From assembly GCA_036874045.1 (NCBI GenBank), contig CM072346.1, positions 10,392,001 through 10,456,000 of the forward strand: a stretch of 64,000 nucleotides of DNA. The letters are read 5' to 3'. The notes beneath the pieces were generated by a model. It was not told the origin of the DNA. It made no database searches and worked only from the letters and a program-made list of their open reading frames with translations. This document shows positions 21,936 to 35,100 of the stretch, one piece after another; positions within the stretch are counted from its first letter, which is position 1, and every line of letters starts with the position of its first letter. Both the position numbers and the translations under genes were made by a program. This DNA comes from Cymodocea nodosa. Lineage: Eukaryota > Streptophyta > Magnoliopsida > Alismatales > Cymodoceaceae.

Positions 21936-23840
21936 TGTTAAGTTAAATAAAAACTTGTATATCAATAATTACTTCTAGAAATAAACAAACAACATTTCAC
22001 ACAAATTAGCTATTAAATCTAATTTGTGTTTTTAACTACAAGTGCATAGTGTATATTGTATTAGTGTGCAAGTACAGGTCGAACTCATAGAGATTGAGTA
22101 AGAATTGTATACTGTTTCAATTTTTATATTGGAGTTTATGTGTATAGTAAACACTTTGTTGAGTTACAGTTAACTCAACAGACTTAGTTCGTGGAGTTAT
22201 GGCTAACTCAATGGACTAACCTCGTGGACTTATAATTAACTCCACGAGCCTATCTTTCAAGTTAAATACTACTATTTACAAAGGAATACAACCAACCATT
22301 GGGTGGTTCCATAGAATGTAAATAACATCAATTAAGCTCTTTAATGTTAGTTAATATTAGATTTATCATTAAGCAACACTAACATTCAGATATTTCAAAC
22401 AGTAACCATTAAAATCTTTAAGTATTTGAACGAATCAATTTTAGTTAATAGTAAACTATTTTCTATTTTCTGAATCAAACTAACATTAAGCATTCACAAT
22501 ACTGACAATTATAACATTGATCACGATACAAAACAAACAATACAACACTATAATGCTAAATACAAATATAGATAAGTTGTTGTTTTTGGTTTTTTTGTTT
22601 TGATATGTTCTTGAAGATGAGTGAAGGTGAAATGTAAAAATCTCTATCGACAATAAAAACTTCTGTCACTACATGCGATGCGATTACCCCACTAAAAACT
22701 TAACCACTTATAATCTTATCTCCTCTCCCCATAGAATCACGAGTCCAAAATTGCAAGATAATCTCCTCTTCAGCATATTGGCATCAACTTGAAACCAAGG
22801 GTAGAAGCTTTATGATCTCCTAAGATATGAGTTAGTGCTAGGTGAAAATGGCTTCCCTTCCCACGACGTGATCACTCCTCACAATGGTTGTTAGGCATCG
22901 TGTTTGGCTCGGAATCGACCCGACATCAGGAAAGTATCCTCATAGACCTCCGATGGTTGGTGATTATGGTGGTGGTGTGGAGCTTTAGGGAACTTCTGAC
23001 GCTTCCTGTAGTTAGCGTGGTTCTCCAACACACTCACATTTTTTCTTCATCTTTTATAGTTCTTTCAGTGGTAACTGCTTCTACTTAAATGATCGGCTGG
23101 ATTTCCTTCAGTCATATCAACGATGGTGATTTCTCCTTCATTCCACAAGTGAATTCCTACATGATACATGCAATCGTGGTTGTCCTTCGAATTTTCTATT
23201 TCTGCAACTACTACAATGGCATATTAGAAAATAAATGGTCCGTGGAGTTTCAGATAACTTAATGGACTTACTTCGTTGATTTAACTATAAAACACGTGCA
23301 ATAAAGAAATAACTAGTTTACATATTTCGAATAGTTACAACTATAAGTATCCGAAACTTATATGCATTTCAGATAGTTAACAGATAACCTTCTGAAAGAT
23401 AACTTAAGTTAAGCTTCTAAATCGTGACACGTGTCCTTAAGCAGTTTTATGATAAAAAGATATTTTGGATACTTACTAATCTAACTATCCGATGCTTAGA
23501 TGCATTTCAGATAGTTAACAGATAACTCATCGAAAATCCACTTAAGTCATGCATTCAGGTTTCAACACGTGAATTCCAGGAAATAATAAAATATTTGTTT
23601 TAAAACATAATTGTTTGGTACATTATACATAATTCTCCGAAATAACAGAAAATTCAGATACTTAAGAATTAAAAACCTATAATTCACTAATAGTTCAGAA
23701 ATGTACTTAATTAATGTTAATTCTTGGAAATTATGCAGATTCTTTCATTAAAGCATATAATAGTGCAATTATAACATAATGGCTTAATTCTCATATGATA
23801 AGCTAAATATTCTGCAATTAACCATCATTTAACCGTTAAT
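21936..23840 (-). repeat. 3' LTR of element 3 (inner end deleted)
   Basis: The outer end is TATTTGGGG, a one-base decay of TGTTTGGGG. It matches 50825-52767 but lacks the final ~27 bp at the inner side. Hairpins occur near 22150-22240, and CGGATAGTTA-type motifs near 23360-23530. Confidence 0.9.
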
Positions 23841-24393
23841 AACTCAACGGAGTGACCTATATATATTAATATTGACCTCGTGGAGTTAAGCATAACTCAA
23901 CGAATTAAGTTTGTTGAGTTAACACTTAGCAAAATTTTTCTAATACTCACTCTTCGTATTAACTTCCATATTTTTTTCTCTCTTGCATTGTCACATAATT
24001 AAAGTTAAATACATGTCATAATGTAGTGTTCTAAATAAAACTCATTTAAATCTGAACATTATATGCATATTTAACTTACAGTTCATTTCCTATTATGCAG
24101 AATTTACATTTTACTTTGCAGCATGTAGATATATTCAAGCATTAACCAATTATCGTGCATTTTACCATGTCATTCATAAAATTGCAAATCTTTTAAACAA
24201 TCTTGTAATGCTTTAAACATGTATATCATTCATTAACAAACATTAATTCAAAATCATCTTGTTGTTCAAACCTTCTCAAACATGAATGTAAAAAAAAAAA
24301 CATCTGAAATTCAAACATTCATTAATATGAATAATTTACATTTACAATCAGTCAAATATTTTTAATACAAGTATAAGTAGACGAACAATATAA
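23841..24393 (-). other. Non-coding 3' remnant of element 3
   Basis: Homologous to 7456-7960 of element 1. It begins with half of a CGTTGAGTTA hairpin and holds no gene that I can see. Confidence 0.65.
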
Positions 24394-26617
24394 TTAATCC
24401 TTTCTCCTAAGTTCATCTACTTCCTTCTGGAGTTTCTCTAATTGATTTATCCTCTCTACAACTCTTGTAATGCCTCCAAAAGGTACAGATATCTCAGCAA
24501 CAGTATAATTTCTGTATTCTTTCACTGAAATAGCTCTAGATCTTATCCTTTTGGATGTCCATTTCGTGAAATCAATACTATCCACCATCAGCAATGGAAT
24601 CAGATCTCTATAAAATAATTTCTCCTTTACTACTCTCAATTTAGAGATAAAAATTGAAGACTAATTAACTTGAATCTTATTCACAACTACATATGTGGCC
24701 CACTTGACAAATTAACTAAGTTCAATGTCATGGCCTTGTCTTTGATAAACAGCTTTTACTAGTATGGTTGCAACCATGTGTGCCTTTCCATTTAAGTACT
24801 TCAGTCTGTTCAGTAGTGGCACACTAGGGTAGATGGCTATGCATTGTTTAATTTCCTATTTAGCCCATTCCATTGTAGTTGTGCTTTCCAAAATTTCTAT
24901 TCCCTCATTTCCAGTCTGAAAATATTGTGGAGAAGATCTAGTGTTATCTGTACATTAGCTTACTCCACATTGGAAATTAATCTACTTTCTCCTTCTCTTA
25001 AATTGGCATAAAAGCAGGGCACTAGATTTTCATACACTACATGCCCTCTCCGCTAAGAAATAAATTACAGTAGACTCTAGAACTTAAATAATTCTTTAAT
25101 TTCCTACATACCATCCCAGTTTACTGGTCTACTGTAAATAATATCATACCCCTTCATCTCTTGATATTTATTATATGCTTCCTGACTCCAAAAGTGTACT
25201 TCATTTAGAATGGTAGCTTCAAATGGGTCAGGAATTTGCATTTGTTGCTCTAGAGGAGTTTGTTCTTGAATTTCCTCATCCATGTGCTGAATTTGACATT
25301 GTTGGAAATGATCCGAAGATTCCAGCCTTTTTACTTCTACTTCTATTTGTGGTGGAGAGCCGACAAAACTCTCCACTATATCTTGAATTCTTTCTAAAAT
25401 TTGTTGAAGAGTCTTATGCTCTTCAATGGAATCTATCGAAATATTTCCTATTTGTTCAATATGCTCTTGTTCAGTTTATTCTTCTTCTTTTCCTCCCGAC
25501 TACCAATCTGCATTGTCATTATTCTTTCTAATCCTATGGCAGATTGGGATGAAGTCACGAGCAAATCAACTTCTACCCTAATTTCTATTCTTTCTGTTTG
25601 TACAGGCTACAAATTAGTTTTAGCCTGTTTTTCTTCTTCTCTTTACTCTTGCTGTTGCTGCTCTTGCTCATCCTCAGATTAAGATAGCAAGTCTACAAAA
25701 ATTGGCTCTATAGGCCCTATTGATATTTGCATCTCAGATTTAATCTCTTCTTGATGTTCAGGCACTATCTCATTTCCTTTCCTTCTTCTAATTAATTGTC
25801 TGATCTTCCTCTTCTTCTTTTGAGATTAGATCTACAAAGATAGGCTCTGTAGGCCCTCGAGCCACAGGTATTGGCTCTTCCTATTTTACTTTTTCTATAA
25901 TTACTGACCTCGAAGGACCAGCTTCAACTTCTTTGGTAGCCATTGATCTAGTTGCTTCTTGATGTTGCTCTACTTTAATTCTATATTGGGCCTTCAACTT
26001 TTCTTCGACCCTTCTTTTCTTCATGGCATCATACAAAATATGTGCCTTAGCCATAGCCATTTGCTCATCATCCCTTGGTCTTTTGCGGTTTTGACCAAAT
26101 TGGCAAACTCTTTATCTTCTTCTTCAATTCACGACCAAGCAAATGCTACTCTTTGTAAAAGCTCTGTTGGCGGAATTGAAGGTCCTGGCTGCTATGCCTT
26201 AGGTACAGGTCTTTCAACAATCGGTTCCTCTTGTTCTTCAGTTGCATGTTCATTTTCTTTCCTCTATTGCTCCCATATTGCCCACTGAGCACGTCCACCT
26301 ATGTGCCTTTTGAACCATAGTCAGGACTTACGTTGGATCAATTCTAGGGTAACTTCATTATTTGGCCTAATTTTTCTTTCTCTATTTATAGCAACTTCTG
26401 TTGCTACTTTAATCCTCATTTCCATAATTTAGGGTATTTTTATGTTTAAATCTACTAAAACTTTTCTCTAGTATAAAAGGTCAAATTCTACCTTTTGTAG
26501 CTCTTTTTCCCGTGTTGTATTTCTAATCTTCTGCCTTGTGTGCCATTCTTCCGATTCTTTGAGAAATTTTGTTGTGTCAATTGCGTCCTCCTAGAATTCT
26601 GGTGTCATCTTTGTCAT
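24394..26617 (-). pseudogene. Accessory ORF of element 3
   Basis: Collinear with 7960-10195. The best-preserved pieces are the C-terminus (24394-24639), with LFYRDLIPLLMVD, FTKWTSKRIRSRAISVKEY and LEKLQKEVDELRRKD, and the centre (25104-25376), with YSRPVNWDGM. It keeps CAG where element 1 has TAG near the end, so its stop at 24394 is the true family end. Many other stops and frameshifts. See 7960-10195 for domain notes. Confidence 0.72.
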
Positions 26618-27134
26618 CGTGGAGTAATGGAACGGAACAGAATCGCTCTGATCTCTATTGTTCTAAGTTCTAAATGATTCTACGGATAATGCCCCCAAAT
26701 CTAAGTTTTAGCATAAACAAGCCCTAAGTTTTAAACGGGTAATCGGGTCATTCTCCTAAGCAAACTCTCGCTCTCTCTCTTATTGCTTCGTGGAATTAGG
26801 TTTAACTCTATGGACTAAGTTCGTTGACTTAACTACAGTACTCCATTGAGTTACAGTTACTCAACGGAGTAAGCTCGTTGACTTATCTTAGACTCAACGG
26901 AGTAAGTTCATTAAGTTAAGCATAACTGAATAGACTTCCTGTAAAGTTAAAACTAATAAAAATACTTATAATAATAATTTACTTCGGTCAAGATTGAAGA
27001 ATTTCTAGTCTAACTGACTCTTAATTAATTCAACATTTTAAAACTTCGGTCAAACCATTATATTCCTCGGTAGAACCAAAATTAAATATCTTCTCTCTTT
27101 TATTTTTTTATATATAAACTTAGAAAATTTCTTA
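26618..27134 (-). other. Non-coding spacer of element 3 with hairpins
   Basis: Corresponds to 10196-10772. GTTGAGTTA-type motifs cluster at 26790-26930, and a CTTCGGTCAA motif is repeated at 26980-27070. No gene seen. Confidence 0.55.
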
Positions 27135-28340
27135 CTAAGTAAAGCTCGAGTAGTCCTCTACTCTTACTTCTTCTATAATTCCAAAGGAACTTGTTGGAAT
27201 TTTCAGAATAGGTTTAAGTCTTTGTCCATTTACTTTAAATATGTTCTGATTTTTAGGATTTTCAATTTCAATGGCTCCATAAGAATAAATTTTTCGAATT
27301 ATATAAGGTCCTGCCCATCTAGATCTTAATTTTCCTAGATGGTTATGGAGTCTAGTCATGTAAAGATATACTTCTTGTCCTATTTCAAAGGTTTTTGGAA
27401 TAATTTTTTGTCATGCTAGAACTTCATTTTCTCTTATAATTTTCGAATAAACTTCATTCCTAAATTCTTCTAATTCAATTAATTGCATTTTTTTGTTTTC
27501 AGCAGCTTGATTTAAATTAGTGTTCAAAGTTTTTATTGCCCAATAAGCTTTATGTTCAATTTCAGCAAGTAAATGATAGCTTTTTCCATATACTAGCCTA
27601 AAAGGTGACATACCTGAGCTTGTCTTATAAGCAGTTCCATAAGCCCAAAGTGCATCTATTAATCTATTAGCCCAATCTTTTCTAGTAGGATTTACTACTT
27701 TTTCTAAGATTAATTTAATTTGTTTGTTTGCACTTTCTACTTATCCACTTGTTTGTGGATGATATGATGTTGCAATTTTGTGTTTTACTCCATATTTTTT
27801 CATTAAGGCTTCAAAACTTATATTACAGAAATGAGTTCCTCTATCACTGATAATACTTTAGGTATTCCAAATATGGCAATTATATTAGTTCTTATAAAAT
27901 GTATTACCACTTTGTTGTCATTAGTTTTTTTAGGAATAGCTTCAATCCATTTAAATACATAATCCACCCTCAACAATATATAATTAAATTGATTAGACGT
28001 AGGAAATGGACCTATAAAATCTATTCCCCACACATCAAAGATTTCAACTTCAACAATAAGACTAAGAGGCATCATATTCCTCTTTGATATTCTTCCTATT
28101 TGTTGGCATCTTAAACAACTTAAGCAATATTTATGAGCATCTTTGAATAGTGTTGGCCAATAAAATCCACATTGTAGAATTTTAGCAGCAGTTTTCCCTA
28201 AACCAAAATACCCTCCACATGCTTGGTCATGGCAGAAAGACAATATGCTCTGATATTCAATTTCTGAAATACATCTCCTTAAAACCAGATCAGGACATTT
28301 CTTAAATAAGTATGGGTCTTCCTAATAGTAATATTTTACT
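27135..28340 (-). pseudogene. Integrase of element 3
   Basis: Zinc region HDQACGGYFGLGKTAAKILQ and CLSCLRCQQIG, then the core DVWGIDFIGPFP and the C-terminal segments [20 protein letters not shown] and LRSRWAGPYIIRKIY, ending KVNGQRLKPILK. A 1-nt loss near 27857 breaks the frame just before the second catalytic Asp, and two later frame changes separate the C-terminal pieces. Confidence 0.88.
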
Positions 28341-28349
28341 CTTGAAAAG

Positions 28350-29880
28350 AACAATTTCTTATCTTGTCTATTCCAATCCTTAGGTGTTAAACCAGTAACT
28401 AAGTAATTAACTACGTCTACATACCAAGGCATTGTGTTGATGGTCATTAATTGTTCATCAGGAAAATTATCCTTAATTTCAATATTTAATTTTTCTATTT
28501 GTAATCTTGATAAATGATCTGCTACTACATTCCCACAACCTTTTTTATCTTTAATTTCTAGATCAAATTCTTGTAATAATAATATCCATCAGATCAATCT
28601 AGGTTTAGTCTCTTTCTTTGCTATTAGGTGTTTTAAAGCTCAATGATCCATGTATACTATCACTTTAGCTCCAATCAGATATGATCTAAACTTTTATAAA
28701 GTAAATACAATAGCTAGCAATTCTTTTTTAGTAGCTGTATAATTTACTTGAGCATCATTTAATGTTTTGCTTGCATAATAAATCACTCTAGGAGATTTTT
28801 CTATCTTCTGTCCCAACACCGCTCCTAAAGCAAAATTAGATGCATCGCACATTAATTCAAATGGATGGCTCCAATCAGGTGCTTGAATTATAGGAGTTGA
28901 AATTAAACTAGTTTTAAGCTTGAAAAATGCTTCTTTGCAATTTTTATCAAAGTTGAATGGTACATCTTTTAATAGATTAGTTAAAGGTCTAGCAATTTTG
29001 CTAAAATTTTTAATGAATCTTTTATAAAATCCTGCATGTCCTAGAAATGATCTAATATCTTTTACTGATTTAGGTTCTGGTAGGTTAGAAATTACTTCTA
29101 TTTTAGCTTTATCTACTTTCAACCCTTTCTTTGAAATAACATGTCCCAAGACTATTCCTTGTTTAACCATGAAGTGACATTTTTCCCAATTTAGAACCAG
29201 ACTTTTTGTCACGCAGCGTTTTAATACTTGGTTTAAATTGTTTAAACACACTTCATATGAAGTTCCATATATAGTAAAATCATCCATAAATATTTCTAAA
29301 AAATCTTCAGTCATTCTAGTGAATACGCCTTGCATACACCTTTGAAAGGTGGCTGGTGCATTGCATAATCTAAATGGCATTCTCTTAAAAGCATAAGTTC
29401 CATTAAGACAAATGAAAGTTGTTTTCTCTTGATCCTCTAATGCTACTAGCACTTGGTTATATCCTAAGTACCTGTCTAGGAAACAAAAATATTCTTGCCC
29501 TGCTAATTTCTCTAGCATTTGATCTATGAAAGGTAAGGGAAAATGATCTTTCCTAATCATAGCATTCAACTTTCTATAATCTATACACACTCTCCAGCCT
29601 GATTGAATTCTTGTAGGTATCAAGTCCTGACTTTCATTTCTAATAACTGTTAATCCTGATTTCTTGGGAACCACATGGATTGGACTAACCCATGAGCTAT
29701 CAGAAATCGGATAAATTACGTCATTATCTAACCATTTCACTATTTCTTTCCTGACTACATCTTTAAGGTTTGGATTTAATCTCCTCTCAGGAATTCTAAC
29801 TAGTTTAGCATTCTCTTCTAAATATATGTGGTGACATCATAAAGTTGCACTTAACCCTTTTATATTAGTCATAGTCCATC
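28350..29880 (-). pseudogene. Reverse transcriptase and RNase H of element 3
   Basis: RT and the start of RNase H share one frame (28694-29740). RT motifs are VCIDYRKLNAMIRKDHFPLP, then FCFLDRYLGYNQ (the usual LDGYSGYNQ with G-to-R and S-to-L changes; the catalytic Asp is kept), CNAPATFQRCMQGVF and FMDD. RNase H starts [18 protein letters not shown]. Unlike element 1 there is no frameshift in the link. The remainder of RNase H continues with stops to about 28360. Confidence 0.9.
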
Positions 29881-30785
29881 CTGTTGCCTCTTTATAAGTT
29901 TGTACTACTTCTTTTAATTTAGCAATTTGATCCTCTTTTAAATCTGAAGCAATAATGATTGGACAAGTTCATTTTTCTTCCAAAAATATATAGGTCAATT
30001 CAAGAGGTAAAGGCTTTAAATCTAGATGTTGACCATCAGAAGCTAGAGCTTCTAATTGAAAATCATCATTTTCTATATAAATCTCTTCTTGATCTCCTTC
30101 TACATTTATGCTTTCACTTATGTCTAAAGTTTCAAAATTTAGTTGCCTATTTAGTTCTTCTTGAATCACATCATCTAACATATCTCCTTCATCCTCTAAA
30201 AAGTCTATAGTATATAAGGACATTTCTAACTCCTCAAACTTTTCTAGTTTGAAAATGTTTAATTGAGTATCCTCATTACCATATGCTAACTTCATTACCA
30301 GTTTTACAATTTATAACAGCCCTTGATGTTGCTAAGAATGGTCTTCCCAAAATTAAAAGTGTATCATGATTTTGATGCTTAATTTGTTGGGAATCAAAAA
30401 TCATAATATCAATAGGATATATGAAGTTTTTGATTTTAATTAAGACATTCTCTATTTTTCCTCTAGGGTATCTTATACTTTTATCAGCTAATTGAATAAT
30501 AGTCCTAGTAGGGATTAAGCCTTCTAATCCTAAGGATGCAAATATATCACTCGGCATAACATTTATACCTGCACCTAAGTCTATTAAGGTTCTTTCTAGA
30601 ATGGTATTTCCTAAGGTGCATGATATAACAGGGATTCCAAGATCAGATAACTTTTTAGGAATTTGTGGTAGAAATAGGGAACTACTTTGCTCGGCTAAAA
30701 AGACTTTCCTTAAAACTTTTCACTCTCTTTTCTTAGTACACCAATCCTTAAGAAATTTAGCACAAGGTGGCATTTTCTGCAATAA
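29881..30785 (-). pseudogene. Protease and PR-RT linker of element 3
   Basis: Contains RTLIDLGAGINVMPSD across 30540-30600, ILGRPFLATSRAVINCKTG, and an acidic linker (LEDEGDMLDDVIQEELN). A ~2-nt loss near 30296 shifts the frame relative to element 1. Upstream it keeps CAG in LLQKMPP (30770s), where elements 1 and 2 have TAG. It is cut at 30785 by element 6, and the NC part resumes at 49790. Confidence 0.85.
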
Positions 30786-30790
30786 GTCTA

Positions 30791-31035
30791 TGTTGAGTAT
30801 TTTGTTTTGATGATGTGTGCTGAATGAAAATAATCATATTTGCTCAATTACTATTGCTTGTGAAAAGAAATTAAAAACATCAATTAATACAGAAAAAGCT
30901 TACTGATATAAATACTTGTCTGTATTGGATCTGAAATTATACTGTTAAATAACTAGTCATTTCATTGCATTAATTTCTCATGTAACTAAACGTTAAGTTA
31001 ACGTGTGTTTTTTATTGAAAAGCATGATATATTTT
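30791..31035 (+). repeat. 5' LTR of element 6, first part
   Basis: Starts TGTTGAGTATTTTG and matches 48110 onward. It is interrupted after 245 bp by element 7 and resumes at 36540. Confidence 0.92.
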
Positions 31036-31408
31036 TGTGATGTGTGTGTCTTCCATCAAATATATGTATGTGTCATTGAATATGGTTGTATTTCTTTGAT
31101 AATTTGTACAGGGGCAAACTTGTCTTTTGGGTATCACAAACCGTTGCCCCTATATATGTAAGGGGTCATCCACGTCCAAGGGATGTCATGCCAAACCATC
31201 CCTTGATTTTGTTCTCCCCCTTCTTTGTACCAGTAATCATATAGTAAGGAATCACGATAGATTGATCACCTATGGACGTACCCGTGTAGGGGAACCACGT
31301 AAATTTGTTGTTCTTTGAATTCTCCACTCGCAATCCTCTCTTCCATGCAGATCTCTTCTCCATGCCACCCCTAGATGCTCCATGTTTGTTTGATCTTTCT
31401 ACACAACA
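31036..31408 (+). repeat. 5' LTR of element 7
   Basis: TGTGATG...CACAACA, 373 bp, aligned end to end with 36162-36534 without gaps. Confidence 0.96.
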
Positions 31409-31410
31409 AC

Positions 31411-31423
31411 TGGTATCAGAGTG
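31411..31423 (+). promoter_or_regulatory. Primer binding site of element 7
   Basis: TGGTATCAGAGTG, two bases after the LTR, is the initiator-methionine tRNA site typical of copia elements. Confidence 0.9.
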
Positions 31424-31450
31424 AGGTTGGACATCTCTAGGTTTGCATCT

Positions 31451-31823
31451 GAAGTTTCGAAGAGTTTCATCAAGGTTCAAGCCATTTCCGCAAGGGATCT
31501 CTCCATTGTTGTAACTGTCGTTGTAGCCAGTGCCAGTCTGCACACTTCGACGCCAAGTCATGCGCCTTTCTCGTCCGTGCTCCGTTGTGTCTCAAATTTT
31601 GAGGACGTGTAGTAAGCTTCCTGAAATTCCTTCCTTTAAAATTTCGAAGAGATTGATCAAGGTTCAATCCATTTCCGCAAGGATATCCCCCATTTCCACA
31701 ACTATCGCCGTCGCCGGCGCTAGTCTGTACACTCCAACGTCAAGTCTTGTGCCTTCCTCGTTCGTGCTCCGTTTAGTCTCAACTTTTGAGGACGTGTAGT
31801 AAGCTTCCTGAGCTTCCTTCCTT
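31451..31823 (+). repeat. Tandem duplication (~186 bp x 2) in the leader of element 7
   Basis: Two direct copies start at about 31452 and 31638. Shared landmarks are TTTCGAAGAG, CCATTTCCGCAAG, TTTTGAGGACGTGTAGTAAG and CTTCCTTCCTTTAAAATTT. The leader to the gag start (31409-32160) is otherwise non-coding. Confidence 0.8.
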
Positions 31824-32160
31824 TAAAATTTTGTGGTTGGAAGTTTCGTATTCAGAGAGATACAATAGGAGGCGTCTGGCTAGGGCACAACAATTTTTTG
31901 GACGAGTGACTCTTTGATTGTCGGATTTTGGGCATTTTGTGATTGTGGTTTTGTGCTTGGTTTGTGCGAGTATTTGCTACTATTTTGTGCTAAGTAGTGT
32001 GCTTAGCTTGTGGCTGATTACATTTCATTGAAATCAGTAGTTTCAGTAGCATATTGTTGTTGAGATATTGCTTGCTATTGTGTACCTTGCCGCAGAATTA
32101 TGTTTGTTGAAATCACATTGTATCTTGTGTGTATTGCTGGTTGTTTGTTGTTTTGAAAAC

Positions 32161-35100
32161 ATGAATACTTCGGAGTTGAAGATAGAAAAGTTTGATGGTA
32201 AGAATAGCTTCAGCTTATGGCAAATTAAGATGAAAGCACTTCTAAAGCAACAAGGTATTTGGGCTCCTTTAAATAAGGAAACTACTCTGAACATAAATTC
32301 GCCAGAGTTTGAATTGCAGGAGGAGAAAGCTCACTCCACCATCTTGTTGTGTTTGTCTGATGAAGTTATAATAGAAGTTGCTAATGAATCTACCTCGTTA
32401 GGTCTTTGGCAGAAACTTGAGTCATTGTATATGACTAAGTCTTTAACAAACAAATTGTTGTTAAAGTAGAGACTGTTCTCTTTAAAGATGATAGAAGATG
32501 TACCTCTTAAGCAGCATTTAGATCAGCTAAATGCTATTCTGATGGAACTGAAGAATATTGGAGTAATCATAGAAGATGAAGATGCAGCTCTTATCTTGCT
32601 TTGTTCACTCCCATTGAGTTATGAAAACTTTGTTCAGTTTTTTGTAGTTGGAAGAGATTCAATTACACTAGAAGAAGTGAGGTCCAACCTTCATTCCAGG
32701 GAGCTCAGGCACATGGTGCATGGTAGAAACGAGGCATATGGTGTTGGCCTCTCAACTCAGCAGCAAGAGAACAAGAGAAGAAGCCAAAGACAATGTGGAG
32801 GGAAGAATAAAAGCAGAAGCAAGTCGAAGGGCAAGTACTTTAGGGATACTTGCCATTACTGTAAGGAGAAAGGACACTGGAAATCACATTGTCCCAAGCT
32901 TATGAACAAAGGAAAGGCTGCTGTGGCAGAAACCAGTTCTGCGTCAGGTGATGACTTTTCTCTTACAATTTGTTGTAGTGCCTATTCTGATGATCAGTGG
33001 ATTATGGACTTAGGAGCTTCACATCATATGACTCCTACTAGGGAGTATTTCGACACCTACGAGCAGGTGGAGGGTGGTCAAGTGACTTTGGCCAATGATG
33101 ATGTGTGTTCTAGAGTTGGTGTGGGCACTATAAAATTTAAACTGCATGATGGCACAGTTAGAATTCTAGAGGACGTTTGGCACGTCCCAAAGCTTGGAAA
33201 AAGTCTGATCTCACTGATGGCCCTTGATGCTAAGGGTTATACATATACAGGTGGTGAGGGGAAGATCAGCATACTGAAAGGCTTATTAGTTGTTATGAAG
33301 GGAACCAAATCTGGTCCCATATACATTTTACAGGGCACTCCAATTGTTGGCGCAGCTACATCAGCTATATCTGGTCAGTAGGATTTTTCTGTCATGTGGC
33401 ACTCAAGGATGGGTCATTTGGGGCAGAAAGGAATGCAGAAACTGAGTAGTCTGGGCAAGTTTGATGGGCACAATGTTGCTTGTATTGACATGTGCAAGCA
33501 TTGCGTCTTTGGCAAACATAAAAGAGTGTCATTTGCACGTAGTCAGCATAGCTCCAAGGGAGTTCTTGATTATATTCATGTTGATTGTTGGGGGCCTTTA
33601 TGTCAGCCTTCTATTGCAGGTTCCAGATATTTTCTTTCTATCATTGACTGTCATTCAAGGATGAATTGGGTTTTCTTTTTGACACACAAAAGTGAAGCTT
33701 TTTCTTGCTTCAAGCATTGGAAGAAGCAGGTAGAAAACCAAATAGTCAGAAAGGTAAAATATCTTAGAACTGATAATGGTCTTGAGTTTTGTTCTCAAGA
33801 ATTTGATAACTTTTGTAAAGATGAAGGCATTACACGACATAACACTGTCAAGTATACCCCTCAGCAAAATGGAGTGGCTGAAAGATTGAACAGAACACTC
33901 CTAGAAAAGGCACGTTGTATGTTGTCTCATGTAGGTTTGAGCTAGAAGTTTTGGGCAGAGGCTGTTAACATAGCTTCCTATCTAGTGAACAGGTCCCCTT
34001 CTAGTGCCTTAGATGGGAAGATACCTCTTGAGGTATGGTTGAAAAGATCTGCTAGTTATTCAAAGCTCAGAATTTTCGGGTATCCAACTTACTATCATGT
34101 GAACAATGGCAAGCTAGAACCACATGCCAAGAAAGGCATATTTGTGGGCTATGGTGTTGGTGTAAAGGGATACAAGATATATGATATTGAATCTCACAAA
34201 GTAATATATAGCCGTGATGTTACTTTTGATGAGAATTCTCTTTTGCAGGCAATAGATAAACTAGCAGGTGAAACACCAGAAATTGAGCACACCCTTCCTG
34301 AACAGATGGAGATAAATGACGCACAACAGCCGCCTATCATTGATCAAGTTGAAATTAGAGAAATCTCATCTGAAACTTAGGAAAATGAAGTTGAGGAGGA
34401 AGAGGTGGAGCAACCACCACCAAGAACCATTGGCAAAGATCGTCCTAGAAGAGACGTTAGACCTCCGATTAGATATGGCTACGATAGTTTGGTTGCTTTT
34501 GCCTTACAAGTAGCAGTTGAGGTGGAGGATTCTGTTGATCCACCTACATATGAAGCTGCAATGATAGATTCAGAAGCTGGTCTTTGGATGTCTACTATGG
34601 AGGAGGAACTCCAATCTCTCCATAAGAACAAGACTTGGGAACTAGTGAAACATCCAAAGAACACAAATATTGTTGGTTGCAAATGGGTCTATAAGAAGAA
34701 GATTGGGACTCAAGGCAACGTAGGTGTGCAGCACAAGGCAAGATTAGTCGCCAAAGGTTATTCACAGTGAGGAGTTGACTTCAATGAGGTATTTGCTCCT
34801 ATTGTACGTCATACATCTATTAGAATTTTGTTATCCATTGTTGCAACACAGAATTTAGAATTGGAACAACTAGATGTAAAGACGGCCTTCTTGCATGGTG
34901 AGTTGGAAGAAAATATTTGGATGGAACAACCAACAGGGTTTGTGGTGAAAGGTAAATCTGATTGGGTATGCAAATTAAAGAAGTCCTTGTATGGACTTAA
35001 ACAGTCACCACGCCAATGGTACAAGAGGTTTGATGCCTTTATAGTTAAAGTTGGTTTTAGATGCAGCAACTATGATTCATGTGTATATGTTAAAACTCTT

